Positions 18,137-28,586 of a stretch of 64,000 bases of DNA are shown piece after piece. The notes under the pieces were generated by a model that had not been told where the DNA came from, did not search any database, and saw only the letters and a program-made list of their open reading frames with translations. Source of the stretch: Anodontia alba (taxonomy: Eukaryota > Mollusca > Bivalvia > Lucinida > Lucinidae). The position numbers and the translations under genes were made by a program. The DNA is taken from contig OZ024828.1 of NCBI GenBank assembly GCA_964016985.1, positions 32,193,129 to 32,257,128 of the forward strand, read 5' to 3'. Position 1 is the first letter of the stretch. Each line of letters begins with the position of its first letter.

Positions 18137-18296
18137 GTCGCATAATTAATTCGTTGTGGCTTAAATAAGGTATTTACTTTAAGCTGGACACCTTACTACT
18201 TACCAGTATTGTCCTAAAATTCCAGCAATTCCAGTTTATTATCTTTCGATGTGCCAAAAACGGCTGGATGAGTAACAAACTGTATACATCACGAAA

Positions 18297-18569
18297 ACAT
18301 GTCTATGTAATTTTGATCCTCTCAAACCACACTTTACTATAGAATAAAATGGGGTTTTCAGGGGTATACATTATTTTTTTCTTATTTCTGCTATAAAACA
18401 TAGTTTGTGGGTACCCGTTAGAACCGCCTCGATGAGGCGGTTCTAACGAATACCAACAATCTCTGCTTCGAGCAAAAAAAACAACAAAAAAAACCTATTT
18501 TTTCGTCTGAAATTTTTCGTTTTTGCCATAAAAAATGCCATTATATTATATGGGAGTGTTTTCGTAATG
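18297..18569 (-). mobile_element. Palindromic MITE, copy 3
   Basis: CATCACGAAAACATGTC to GTGTTTTCGTAATG. Centre GCCTC-GAT-GAGGC. Right arm decayed, with a run of A replacing part of the flank. Confidence 0.75.
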
Positions 18570-18573
18570 AGAC

Positions 18574-18660
18574 CCTAATCAGACGCTGTGTTCTTTTGGC
18601 GTCTGATCTGCGTCTACACATTTTGCTCAGGTATGTCTGACCAAATACGTTTAGATTATA
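18574..18660. repeat. GATCAG-family palindromic fragment
   Basis: ACCCTAATCAGACGC and GCGTCTGATCTGCGT form an inverted repeat, followed by TACACATTTTGCTCAGG; related to 46486-46552 and 21985-22045. Confidence 0.5.
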
Positions 18661-18817
18661 GAGGATTGCCTTAAAATGGTCTTATTTGTAGGGCGATCTT
18701 AATATTGAATATGGGAGGAATCAAAAGAAAGACTGACAAAAGAAAGACTGACAAAAGCTCTTCTTAACCCTAGTCCTGCTGAACCCGGATATACCCCGTT
18801 TTTGCAAGCAGTATAGT

Positions 18818-18831
18818 TCCAGATCAGTTGG
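18818..18831 (+). repeat. Target-site duplication of solo retrotransposon copy, left
   Basis: TCCAGATCAGTTGG, repeated at 19594-19607. Confidence 0.9.
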
Positions 18832-19596
18832 TCTCTTAAAGATTTACACCATAGAAACCCATTAATTCAGCAAATTCTTAAAAAATATTATTATCTTTCC
18901 GCTTCAAAAGAAATTGTATTTTGTTGGCTTCCCAGCCACGTTAATATTCGTGGAAATGAATTAGCAGATTCAGAAGCCAAATCTGCATTATCCTTAGTAA
19001 TAACCAATTTCAAAATTCCTCACTCCGACTTTAAATCAAACGTCTGTCAATACATCAACAACAAATGTCAGTCTGTTTGGGAAACACAAACTTATAATAA
19101 ATTAAATGAAATCAAACCAAATTTTAACAGCAAATGCACATTCTCTAATCTCAGCAGAAAAGAACAAACAAAAATCACGAGATGTAGACTTGGACACACT
19201 AGAATTACTCATTCTTATATTTTAAACAATGAACAAGCTCCATTCTGCATTCCTTGTAACGAACCTTTTACGGTCAAACATTTTCTTGTCACTTGTGCTG
19301 AATTTAATTATATTCGCACAAAGTATTCTAATGTAAAAAATATAAAGGAACTTTTTAATATGCCAACTCAAAAAATACTCGATTTTCTGAAAGAGATCGG
19401 ACTTTTTAATAAAATATGATCTGTATTTTAATAACATAAAATCATTGATACTTTATCTTTCTTAAAATGAACTCATCAATCCTAGATATTTTTAATTTCT
19501 CATTAAATAAAATCATCATATAATATTCATCTTATTAGACGCTATATGCCCTTTTAGGGTTGAGCGTCTATAAACAAAATATCCATCCATCCATCC
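18832..19596 (+). mobile_element. I/Nimb-type retrotransposon, solo 5'-truncated copy
   Basis: Begins TCTCTTAAAGATTTACACC inside the RNase H coding region and runs to four ATCC units at 19581-19596. The reading frame is open to the stop at 19419 (finger PFCIPCNEPFTVKHF). The 3' UTR is of the insert 2 subtype. It is an insertion independent of the nest, with a 14-bp duplication, still inside the FAS1 intron and 200 bp from the last exon. Confidence 0.88.
19537..19569 (+). promoter_or_regulatory. 3' UTR stem-loop of the solo copy
   Basis: AGACGCT/AGCGTCT stem, unchanged. Confidence 0.6.
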
Positions 19597-19607
19597 AGAT
19601 CAGTTGG
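19594..19607 (+). repeat. Target-site duplication of solo retrotransposon copy, right
   Basis: TCCAGATCAGTTGG; its first bases overlap the ATCC tail. Confidence 0.9.
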
Positions 19608-19792
19608 CTTCTGTTTGCCATTAAGTATGTGAAATTGTAGCAACAATCCAGATCAAGTAATCTGATTAGCTGAAAGTTAGAAGTGGGCGTGGCATTTTAA
19701 TTTATTCAGCATGACAAGGGTTAATTTCGAGTGGTCTTAATAGCGGAGTTTTTACTCTATATACATGTATAGTCAAATGCTCTCTCTTACAG

Positions 19793-19977
19793 GTCACATT
19801 TTCGTAAACTGGTCCAAGGTGACATATCCCGATGGTTCTGTGACGAATGGCGTCATTCATGTGATTAACAGAGTTCTGATACCGAATATGGGGCTTACAG
19901 AATGCGAGGAAGATTCCAGTTTTGATGCTAGTGATAACAGTGATGATGCTTACAAACAATTCTTTAGTCTACAGTAA
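19793..19977 (+). CDS. FAS1-domain protein, last coding exon
   Basis: Acceptor CTCTCTCTTACAG at 19792. Joined to the exon ending at 2543 it reads KMFG-HIFVNWSKVTYPDGS, then VTNGVIHVINRVLIPN, the conserved end of a FAS1 domain (NGVIHVI-x-x-VL-x-P). After the domain there is a short acidic, serine-rich tail (TECEEDSSFDASDNSDDAY) and a stop at 19975-19977. No transmembrane segment or GPI signal follows, so the protein most likely ends as a secreted form, or any anchor lies upstream. The stop is 14 bp before an AATAAA signal, so this is also the terminal exon. Whether the gene has one or several FAS1 repeats cannot be seen. Confidence 0.87.
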
Positions 19978-19990
19978 CTTTTTATATGAG

Positions 19991-19996
19991 AATAAA
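19991..19996 (+). terminator. Polyadenylation signal of the FAS1 gene
   Basis: AATAAA, 14 bp after the stop codon; it is followed within 10 bp by a long GA microsatellite, which would make the 3' UTR very short. Confidence 0.6.
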
Positions 19997-20001
19997 CATA
20001 C

Positions 20002-20003
<2 letters not shown>

Positions 20004-20046
<43 letters not shown>
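20004..20046. repeat. (GA)n microsatellite
   Basis: About 21 uninterrupted GA units directly after the polyadenylation signal. Confidence 0.9.
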
Positions 20047-20051
<5 letters not shown>

Positions 20052-20108
20052 AGTGTTAATGATTTTCCGATTGCTCAGACACCTTAACCTGATGCCGTAT
20101 AATTGAGC

Positions 20109-20340
20109 CAGCGCATGGCAAAAACCTATAAACTAGGATGTGCGCCCAGCGAAGACTCTGGTCAGACTGGGCGGATGCCCAGTCTGATCAGAGTCTTTGC
20201 TGTCCGCATGAAGAAAGCTTGGGTTCTAAGCTACCCACTGAGCGCACAGCGACGACTCTGATCAGACTTAGCGGATGCCTAGGCTGATCTGAGTCTTCGC
20301 TGGGCGCGCATGCCATTTTGTAGGTTTTGTCATGCACTGT
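20109..20340. mobile_element. GATCAG-family foldback MITE
   Basis: Outer ends CAGCGCATGGCAAAAACC and GGTTTTGTCATGCACTG are inverted, and CGCCCAGCGAAGACTC recurs inverted at the right. Two internal palindromes, CCCAGTCTGATCAGAG and CTAGGCTGATCTGAG with their partners, make a compound foldback. Confidence 0.65.
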
Positions 20341-20364
20341 CTCATATAATAAAATGACTAATTG

Positions 20365-20655
20365 AAGATAAAGAACAGTCGGTAGCGCATCTGATTGCCG
20401 ATTCAGTGGTCGTAGGTTCAATTCCCAGCTCCGCCACATAAATTTCGTGAGATTGATCATGAAATCTGTTGTACAGGCATTCTCCCCTTCCGATGATTCC
20501 AGGAGGTCAGTTGTCAGTTACTGGCGAAAGTGTTTATACAAGTGCTGCTTAACCGCTTAGAGGACAAAGGCAGTCCCGAAACACGTGCCGAAGCTAACTG
20601 ACCGGCTTGACCTGACCTTTACAGTGTTGACTCGGCCCTAAAACTCCAAAATAAA
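20365..20655 (+). mobile_element. tRNA-derived SINE, copy 2
   Basis: The tRNA-like head has an A-box-like AGTCGGTAGCGCATCTG and a B box GGTTCAATTCC, ending CAGCTCCGCC. The body GAGATTGATCATGAAATC, then CAGTTGTCAGTTACTGGCG, CGCTTAGAGGACAAAGG and GTTGACTCGGCCC matches the other two copies. It ends in CTCCAAAATAAAC. It is the only copy here that retains head and body in one piece on the plus strand. Confidence 0.75.
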
Positions 20656-21165
20656 CATCGTTTTAGTGGCTTACTAAATGCAGATATGTTAAAACCTGCT
20701 GAAAGGATAGACAACAATCCCTGTAGTCTGATTTTTTTTTAAACTGTTTGATCAATGCCGACACAGTCTGCTCAGTCATGTTTTCCTTTTCGAGTATGTA
20801 GGATAAATTGTTAAAATATCTTTTTTAAGGCGGTTCTAATGAGTGATACAAGATAAGGTTTAAGGTGTCTGGATAGACTTGGCATAGTATCCTGTTGTGT
20901 GATTTTTTTCTGTATACCAAATTCTTTCTGAAAATGGGTCTCCTCAAAAAGGAAAGAATTCGCTCCCTACAGAAGCAAATTTGTTCCTTTAGAATAGACA
21001 CATTTCAGAAGGGAGGCTAAAACAACATTGGCAGAATTGCCTGAAGTATATAAATTCCGCTTTAGGTGTGCGTGTGTGTGTGTGCGTGTGTGCTTTGTCA
21101 ATAGAACAAACATCCCACCCTTATACAGTCCCTCTACATTCCTTACTGGCCACGTCAAGCGAAAA
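20656..21165. other. Intergenic, mostly unassigned
   Basis: AT-rich. Holds a decayed member of the GGGTCTNCTC foldback family (about 20934-21016, AAAAAGGAAAGAATTCGCTC and CAAATTTGTTCCTTTAG) and a GTGTGTGTGT run near 21069-21092. No gene seen. Confidence 0.5.
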
Positions 21166-21463
21166 CGTCACGAAAACATGCCTATATAATTTTGACCCCT
21201 TAAACCCCACTTTTATGAAGTAAAACTGGGGTTTACAGGGGTATACATTATTTTTCTTATTTCTGCTCAAAAACATAGATTGTGGTTACTCGTTAGACCC
21301 GCCTCCGGTACTCGTAAGAACCGCCTCGGGGAGGCGGTTCTAACGAGTAACCACAATCTATGTTTTTAGCAGATGTATGAAAAATATCAGTTTTTTATCT
21401 GAGAATTTTCAGTTTTTGGAGGTGAAATTTCCAATATATTTGAATAGGCTTGTTTTCGTAATG
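21166..21463 (-). mobile_element. Palindromic MITE, copy 4
   Basis: CGTCACGAAAACATGCC to CTTGTTTTCGTAATG. A duplicated partial arm precedes the palindrome (GTTAGACCCGCCTCCGG, then GTACTCGTAAGAACCGCC). Centre GCCTC-GGG-GAGGC. Confidence 0.8.
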
Positions 21464-21573
21464 AAGATGCATTCGAACCTGCGCAAAATGCACAGATTCA
21501 GATTTGTACCGCGCATGCTCAAAGATATCCGGGCATCTGCTCATTGATACATTCTGTAGTGTCAAATAAATAT

Positions 21574-21690
21574 TTTAGCGAACAGTGAAAGCCCTGATCA
21601 GACTGCGCGCATGCGCAGACTGATCTGGGCCTTCTCTGTCCGCATATACCCGAAGACACGTTTTCACATGGCACGGCCCTTCTAAAATAC
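21574..21690. repeat. GATCAG-family palindrome
   Basis: CCCTGATCAGACTGCGCGC and GCGCAGACTGATCTGGGC form an inverted repeat, followed by TCTCTGTCCGCAT. Confidence 0.5.
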
Positions 21691-22382
21691 ATGTACTCGC
21701 TTACACAGACCTGCTTTATATCATTTTGAATCTCAAATGTTGATCAGATCTGGACCAATCCTGCACATAGATGATAATGACCTTATATTCCCATGTTTCC
21801 CTTATGCTTTGACTAAATGAATGTATATCATATTTATCCTAAATATTCTACTACCCGAACAGTTTACCATAGTTGTCCGAAAACTTGAACGTTTACATTC
21901 AATTACAAGTTCGTGAGTACCAGCTGATGTGTCCTAAAGCTCCTGGACGAACAGTGTACACCCTGCTTATACGCCATAGAACAGAGTATCTGGTCTGGAT
22001 CTACACAGTTTGCTCAGGTCTATCTGGCCAAATAATTCGAGTAAATATGTTAACTTTAGTTTTGCATGTTTCTCATTTTTGTTTGTAGAATAAATATACA
22101 TTTCGTAAATGAATTTGTTTGTTTGCTTACACTGGAAAAGCCATAAAGGAAACAAGACACATTAACGGTGTTTGAATGACAAACAAACCAAGGCCTTATA
22201 ACTTGAAGATGGAAATGATTATGTTGATTGTTTTGTTTTATTTCTGACCCGATAATACCTAGATTCATCATTACTTTAAGACACTTGTATGAACTGTAGA
22301 CTTCTAAACCATCCCCTTTATATAAGACATTTTAAGGGGATTGAATACACTGTCAGGGAATGCAACTCTATCAAGAGACTGT

Positions 22383-22452
22383 AAAAAGGGTCTGCTCTAA
22401 AAGGAAAGAATTTGCTCCCGTTGGGAGCAAATTCTTACCTTTTAAACCCTTT
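22383..22452. repeat. Foldback of the GGGTCTNCTC family
   Basis: A 70-bp palindrome: AAAAAGGGTCTGCTCTAAAAGG and AGAATTTGCTCCC are mirrored by GGGAGCAAATTCT, CCTTTTAAACCCTTTTT. Related ends at 33470-33560, 41451-41582 and 63625-63700. Confidence 0.65.
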
Positions 22453-23719
22453 TTAGAAGGGGTTCAGAATGCAGTAATGTGATCAGGAAGTCACAAAAAT
22501 GTCTTCCTTAGCAGAAATGGCAGAAATTCTACCTAGTATATACAGTACTCTTATATATGATTTTTTTCTCATTTCACCGTAAAATCATGTCGTTTGTGTC
22601 AATGAAAACTGGGGTGCAATAACGCTTCTAATGAGCATGTACCGATAACATATTTGTTGATGGTGAAAGGAGACCAGTATATGCTTAGATATTCTTCTTT
22701 ATAAGCCATGAGACTTCCGTGATAAAATAGAGTTAAGGAAGCAAATTAAGTTATTAATTCTATTCAGACAAATTTAAACAGTACAAAAACCTTAATACAG
22801 ATAAGACAACAACTTGAAATCAAATTTTAAACCTAACATTTTCGCAACATTCGCTTAATATTGTATAGCGATGCAAACACCTGTTTGTCTTTATATACTA
22901 TGGGTTACATTACATAGATCTGTCGTCGTTATATGTCGCCTCAATTAACAAAGATGTTTTGATGCAAATTGTTACATGTAAGTAAGTAATTAAGTAAGAA
23001 AGTAAGTATGTAAGGTCATTATTCAAAGAGGGTTGCACATTTAGCATAGCCACTCTTCCCTGGGGCCCTCTAAAACAAAGTATACGTAAACATAGTTATC
23101 ACAAGCACATACAGAATTAACATGGAATTTTCAAATGTTTAGACAATTTTATAACTGATACTCATTCACCCACACATGCACGCGCTCAAACAAGCGTATG
23201 AGCGTGTGCATTTACATATGAACCCTAACAGAATTATATGAGAAGTAATGTAACAAACCTAAGGGGCACCAAACAAATTAACATAAGCTGATAGTACAGG
23301 CATTTTCAAACATGCAGTATTGATTTGTATTAGGCGATGGAGGTAATAGAATAGCAATAACTCTTTAATTAGATGCATTCCTTTCCTTTAGCCATTTTAA
23401 ACATTTCGAAACAAACCTGCTTGTTGGAATGCTGATCCAAACAAGAGCACCAAAATGAGATTAACTCCATTTAAAATGCTAAATTTTGGTTTTGGTATTG
23501 TAAAATATATGTACGATACTGACCGTAGATTGAAAGTGTTATTTCCATACCTCATTCGAAAGAGCTTATTTAAATAAATGGGGGCTGTGTTATTTGCAAT
23601 TTTTTACACAGGTGTTTCTTTTTTATGAATATCATTTCTTCCAAAGTTAAAACGTTTAAGGTTTTAAGGGCTCCTTTAATGTCACATAATCTTTGCCAAG
23701 AACTATTTTGCACATTGCA
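22453..23719. other. Intergenic, no gene seen
   Basis: AT-rich. Contains a TAAG-rich microsatellite (about 22978-23010) and short CA/TG-rich stretches near 23165-23215. I see no exon, RNA gene or recognizable element. Confidence 0.5.
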
Positions 23720-23984
23720 CATTACAAAACCACGACTATTCAAACATACTGAAAATTTCACCGCCAAAACTGAAAGTTTTCTGATAAAAATTCTGATATT
23801 TTTCCTATTTTTGCTCAAAATATAGATTGTTGGTACTCGTTAGAACCGCCTTGCCAAGGCGGTTCGAACGAGTACCCATAATCTGTTTTTGAGCAGAAAT
23901 AAGAAAAATAATGTATACCCCAGTAAACTCCAGTTTTACTGAAAAGAGGTGGGGTTTTATAAATTATATAGGTATGTTTTGATG
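23720..23984 (+). mobile_element. Palindromic MITE, copy 5 (compensated centre)
   Basis: CATTACAAAACCACGAC to GTATGTTTTGATG. Centre reads GCCTTG-C-CAAGGC where the family has GCCTCG/CGAGGC: both arms changed in a complementary way. Confidence 0.8.
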
Positions 23985-24262
23985 AAGACACTCGTCTTTG
24001 TAAATTTTTCGACTTTATATAGATTGTAATTGAAAGAATATTTATGAAAATGGTGTAGATCTCAATCGTAAGTTGCGTTCATCGGGTCCCTGTATGGAGA
24101 AGCTTGCAAAGTTGGATTAGTTAATGATGACAGTTATAAATTACGCAAGGTGTAGTTTGCATTATAATTTTGGTTATAATTTTTCATTGCTTGCCAAAAC
24201 AAGTTACACATATGTCAGAAAGATTGAGTTAAAACAGTAAATTGTACGCCCTCAAAGGGAAT

Positions 24263-24733
24263 TTTTAGCTCACCTGAGCGAAAGCTCATGGTAAGCTATT
24301 GTGATATATCTCTGTCCGTCGTCGTTCGTCGTCCGTCGTCAACAATTAGTTAACATTCAAGAGCTCACCGGTTTGACTCAGTCTTAATAAGCTTGCTCAG
24401 AACGTTTGCCTCTATGAAATATAGGTCAAGTTCAACAGTGGGCCACTTAGGGTAAAAAACTAGGTCACTAGGTCAAAGCAAAAGAAATCTTGTTAACACT
24501 TTAGAGGCCACATTTTAAGTGATCATCATGAATCTTGCTCAAAATGTTTGTCTTGGTAATTTCTAGGTCACTTTTAAACCTGGGTTACTTGAAGTCAAAA
24601 ACTAACTCACAAAGCCAAATCAAAGAAAAACCTTGTTAACACTCCAGATGTCACCTTTTTAACGTAATCATGAATATTGCTCAAAATGTTTGCCTTGACC
24701 ATTTCTAGGTCAAGTTCGAAACTGGGTGACTTA
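24263..24733 (-). mobile_element. HINE/pearl-like element, family 3 (truncated)
   Basis: Hairpin-type end TTTAGCTCACCTGAGCG with AAAGCTCATGGTAAGC, then a GTCCGTCGTC-rich tract (24313-24340), then about three units of about 150 bp with GGTCAAGTTCGAAACTGGG, CTTGTTAACACT and TTGCTCAAAATGTTTG. The layout equals that of the 386-2403 element but the sequence differs. No inverted right end is found. Confidence 0.6.
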
Positions 24734-24997
24734 GCAGTGATACGTGGCATTTGCATACATCTTAGCATGGCATCTTGGATGCAGTCATCCATATTTGACC
24801 ACGACTTCTATTTCACGGTCCACAGACTTTTGTTAAGATTTTGTGTTAAGATCAGTGTATTATACTTACGTAAGTCTAAAAAAATGCATGTTAAGGAGAA
24901 ACGTCGCGTATTTTGTCATGTTCATATTTTCTAAACCTCTGTTGACGAACTGTACTCGGTAAGAATCTATGAAGACCAAGCAGAATAAGTACTTTCC

Positions 24998-25076
24998 GCA
25001 AAAAAAAAATAAAAAATAAAAAAAAAAAGAAAAATAAATAAATAAATAAGTAAATAAATAAATATATAAATAAATC
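24998..25076. repeat. A-rich low-complexity tract
   Basis: Runs of A and TAAA/AAAT units. Confidence 0.8.
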
Positions 25077-25567
25077 AAAATTCTATAAAATTCACGCCGT
25101 TTTACAAAACCCGATAAGAATTGTAACCAATCAGCGCTAATCTATATTTAGACGTCAACGGTACAGATAAATTATGTAGCGAGTCGTAAATATATTTTAT
25201 TTGTAAGTATATACCTGTATCCTATACGCTTAATAGAACGCACATTTTCATGGCAAAACTCTAAACCAGTATCATGCAAAACGCGTGCATTTTGTTCCAA
25301 AATACAATTAGTTTCGAATTGCTGCACTGAGTTTGTGTAGGAATCACCATCCAGGCTTAATGTATACAAACACACAGCCGTATATCTTTCCGATTAACCG
25401 ACTATATAGGGGTACATTTTTTTTTTTTTTGTTCAAGATATAGGAATTAAGAAACCCAACTATAAAGTGTAAACCTCCATATTTTAAATTCCATCTTGGT
25501 AAGTTGAATAAAAGCATCCCCATATTGTGTAAACTTTAACTTTACACTTCATGGGGAAATGCCTTAT

Positions 25568-25847
25568 CATTACGAAAACACGCCTATTCAAATATACTGA
25601 AAATATTACCACCAAAAAATTGAAAATTTTCAGATGAAAAATTCCGATATTTTTCTTATTTCTGCTCAAAACATAGATTTAGGGTACTCGTTAGAACCGC
25701 CTCGGTGAGGCGGTTCTAACGGGTACCCACAATCTATGTTTTTGAACAGAAATAAGAAAAATAATGTATACCCCTGTAAGACCCAGTTTTACTATATAAA
25801 AGTGGGGTTTAAGGGGGTCAAAATTATATAGGCATGTTTTCGTGATG
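25568..25847 (+). mobile_element. Palindromic MITE, copy 6 (well preserved)
   Basis: CATTACGAAAACACGCC to GCATGTTTTCGTGATG, 280 bp. Centre GCCTC-GGT-GAGGC with arms CGTTAGAACC / GGTTCTAACG. A good reference copy for the family. Confidence 0.88.
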
Positions 25848-26798
25848 TTAACTTAATGGGATTAGAATTTAAAATCTGGAGGGTTGCATTATTGAAACGA
25901 TTTTGTTTTACAACTTGAAAACAATATATATTTTGAACTAATTCTGCAAATCTGTACTGAATTCATATTCAGAACTTTCAGTTTTACTTTCTACGGATCG
26001 AATGCATTTCGTGTATGACATTGTAATACAGCCATTCGCTTGGAATATTCTTCCCACCAACCCGCTCCAGGTCTGTGCGTATAACTTTGAGTCAACATTT
26101 CACTGTTTTAAGTATATAGGACACCTATTTTCTGGACAGGAATCAATGATTGGTACGTTTTCTTTGAGTGAGGTAAAACAATAAAAAAAAATGCCGCAAC
26201 ACCAGGGGGAAATAGAAACAATTCTGTAAATCTTGTTGTTAAATGTGGCCATTCCTGGGTATCTCGATATTGATCTTCGTCTTAGGTTTCCCTCGATCAA
26301 GCAATTTAGACTGAGCAAACAATGTAGACCAGCCCACTTGTATTGCAAGGAATCTCGTCACTGGTTTTACTGCCACATTCCTCTAATATACATCTCTTCA
26401 ATCAAATTAACCTGTTCATTAATCCTGTAATCTGTGCAACATTTTTTACTCTATGGAACCACTGTCTATATCATAGACGATGACTGTAACGATCAGAAAT
26501 GATTTAAAAACAGGCATTTAAACGTGCTCTTTCGAAAATCCAATCCAGTTGCCCGGAATATTATTGAATTATTGTTGTTCTGCTAACGTTTCTACTGATT
26601 AAGTGTAATACTTATTTCAGTCTCTTCCAATCGCAATACATAATTGTTATCCTGCAAATGTTTATACTTCTGTATTGAAATGTTTATTTCAACCATTTCA
26701 GTCGTCGGTGCAAATTATTGCTGTTCAACAAAACTTTATGTTTATGAATTGGAATGCTTATTATTGCATAAAAAGCAGTGTCGCACGTTATTAACAGC
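25848..26798. other. Intergenic, no gene seen
   Basis: AT-rich. Short ORFs on both strands show no family motif or splice context. Confidence 0.45.
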
Positions 26799-26799
26799 C

Positions 26800-26864
26800 G
26801 TGCATTAACCGGTGAAAAGCCGTGTATTAACAAGGCAATTCACGCGCTGTTAATGCACGGCTAC
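26800..26864. repeat. Inverted repeat CCGTGCATTAAC
   Basis: CCGTGCATTAAC and GTTAATGCACGG at the ends of a 65-bp segment. Confidence 0.6.
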
Positions 26865-27030
26865 GCACCTTTAAATATGCTCGTACCGGGGCCCTAGCAT
26901 TGCTGCCGTCACGCGATGTGTATTCTCCTGCCCTAGAACGAGACATTCGCGAGACATCAGTGAAAAAGCGAAACAAGATAGTGCAAGAAATAACGCGAAA
27001 TGGGGCAAATGCTTTCAGTTTTTTTTTTTT

Positions 27031-27191
27031 TGCAATAATAGCGATCAAACATGGTTTTTCAATGCATTAACATTCGCCAGGTCACTAGAGAGGTGTTGAA
27101 AACCGCGGCCTCCGGCCTCGGTTTTCAACACCTCCATCGGGACCTGGCGAATGTTAATGCATGAAAAACCATGTTTGGTCCCTATATTGCA
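27031..27191. repeat. Large near-perfect palindrome
   Basis: Arms include CAAACATGGTTTTTCA, ATGCATTAACATTCGCC and AGGTGTTGAAAACCG, mirrored on the right, with centre CGGCCTCCGGCCTCGG. Arms about 70 bp with few mismatches, one in the ACTAGAG/CCATCGG spacer. Confidence 0.75.
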
Positions 27192-27321
27192 AGCATTCGA
27201 ATTCATATGTATAAGCGTTTGCAGTGCAAGACTGTTGCGAACGATTCAGATAGAGCTTTGAAAGGTTTAAATTGTATGAAGTTAACAACATATTAATTTT
27301 ACGAAACAAAAGTAATGACCT

Positions 27322-27566
27322 GGGCCCAGTTGTTCAAAGTGTCGTTAGATTAACGAGCTCGTTAAGGGTCATTTCGTTAACTGTTTTAGCAGATTCAATA
27401 CACAATATTCTGATATTTTTTGCTGAAAAAAAAGTGAGTAGCTTTTGCAGTGCAAAAGCTACTCACATTTTTTCAGCAAAAGAATTCAGCATATTTGCGT
27501 ATCACTCGATGTAAATTTTAACGAATCTTTAACTAACGACATCGTTAGTTTTAAACAACTGGGCCC
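27322..27566 (+). mobile_element. MITE with GGGCCCAGTTGTT ends, copy 1
   Basis: Inverted ends GGGCCCAGTTGTTCAAAG and AAACAACTGGGCCC. Inner AACGAGCTCGTTAAG and the centre GAGTAGCTTTTGCA-GTGCAAAAGCTACTC are palindromic. A copy in inverse orientation and of the same length is at 33101-33345. Confidence 0.75.
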
Positions 27567-27574
27567 TGTTTTGG

Positions 27575-27700
27575 GGAAAAAAAAAAAACAACAACAAAAA
27601 AAAAAAAAAAAGAAAAAACAACAACAAAACATGTGAATGCCTTTATCGTACGTTTCTAGAATTACATGTACAAAAAAAAAAAAAAAAAAAAAAAAATAAT
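27575..27700. repeat. A-rich low-complexity tracts
   Basis: Poly-A with CAACAACAA interruptions, split by 50 bp of ordinary sequence. Confidence 0.8.
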
Positions 27701-28202
27701 TAAAATTAAAACCCATACCGGCGTAAACTGTGGTAAAACAGTGATAGTAAGATTCTGGACAACTGTCAATGTATGTCTCGTCTTCAAATATATAATGTAG
27801 TCGATAACTCATTTCCTTTGTGGTAGTGATAATTGGTTGTCGTTGTGTTTATTTTTTTTTTCAAGAGTTTGAAAACACTTCTTTGATCTTTGTAAACAAT
27901 TATTATAATGTGGAATGTTGCTTAGTAGATAAGTGGTTTAAATGCAACCTTTTCATTTGCGGAACCAACAGCCCTATATATCAATTTCCTCATCCGGTGT
28001 AGACAGTTCCACTGATCATGTGTGCATTTTTGTACTGATAAACTTCTTTAAAATGAGATCAACGGCTGTGTAAAGAAGCTTTTATAAAGCAAGCTTCACA
28101 AAGCAGAATTATACAAAGCACGATCATTTGCTAATTGTAGTTCTTCCACACTACTGAATTGTCTAAATTATTAATTTTCTACCTCACTGCAGTTAATGAC
28201 TA

Positions 28203-28378
28203 TGTAACAAAATAGTGTTAATATATTTGTGAAAGGAATAATAAAAACGAATTGTTTGGTCTTTAAAATTCAGGCGGGGTTCTTGATAATTGTAACAAAA
28301 TAGTGTTAATATATTTGTGAAAGGAATAATAAAAACGAATTGTTTGGTCTTTAAAATTCAGGCGGGGTTCTTGATAAT
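28203..28378 (+). repeat. Perfect 88-bp tandem duplication
   Basis: Units 28203-28290 and 28291-28378 appear identical (TGTAACAAAATAGTG to GTTCTTGATAAT). Confidence 0.88.
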
Positions 28379-28469
28379 TTGAAATCTACGGATTTCGAGC
28401 TTTCAGTTTGTCCATTCTTTATAGCACCTTACCTCATAATATGATTAGCCCTTTCATCCCTACAAACCA

Positions 28470-28550
28470 ACTGATGTCTATGTTAACAGTGTAAATCCAG
28501 ATCAGACCAGGTCTCATCAGAATCTACACTGTTTGCCATTCTAGTATTGA
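28470..28550. repeat. GATCAG-family fragment
   Basis: AACAGTGTAAATCCAGATCAG and CTACACTGTTTGCC flank a decayed palindrome; similar to 31200-31290. Confidence 0.45.
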
Positions 28551-28586
28551 ATTTTGACTAAAACACCTATTTGCTAGAGTAGATGT

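Larger units (their letters stand above)
2544..19792 (+). other. Intron of the FAS1 gene, about 17.25 kb, filled by nested transposons
   Basis: It starts GTAAGTC and ends CTCTCTCTTACAG. The phase-1 exon end (TTT G) and following exon start (GT CAC) join to a glycine codon in the middle of a FAS1 domain, which supports these as true partners. Nearly all of the interior is mobile DNA: one MITE with GGCCCC ends, two palindromic MITEs, a SINE, the three-copy retrotransposon nest, a pogo-like MITE and a separate truncated retrotransposon. Confidence 0.8.
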
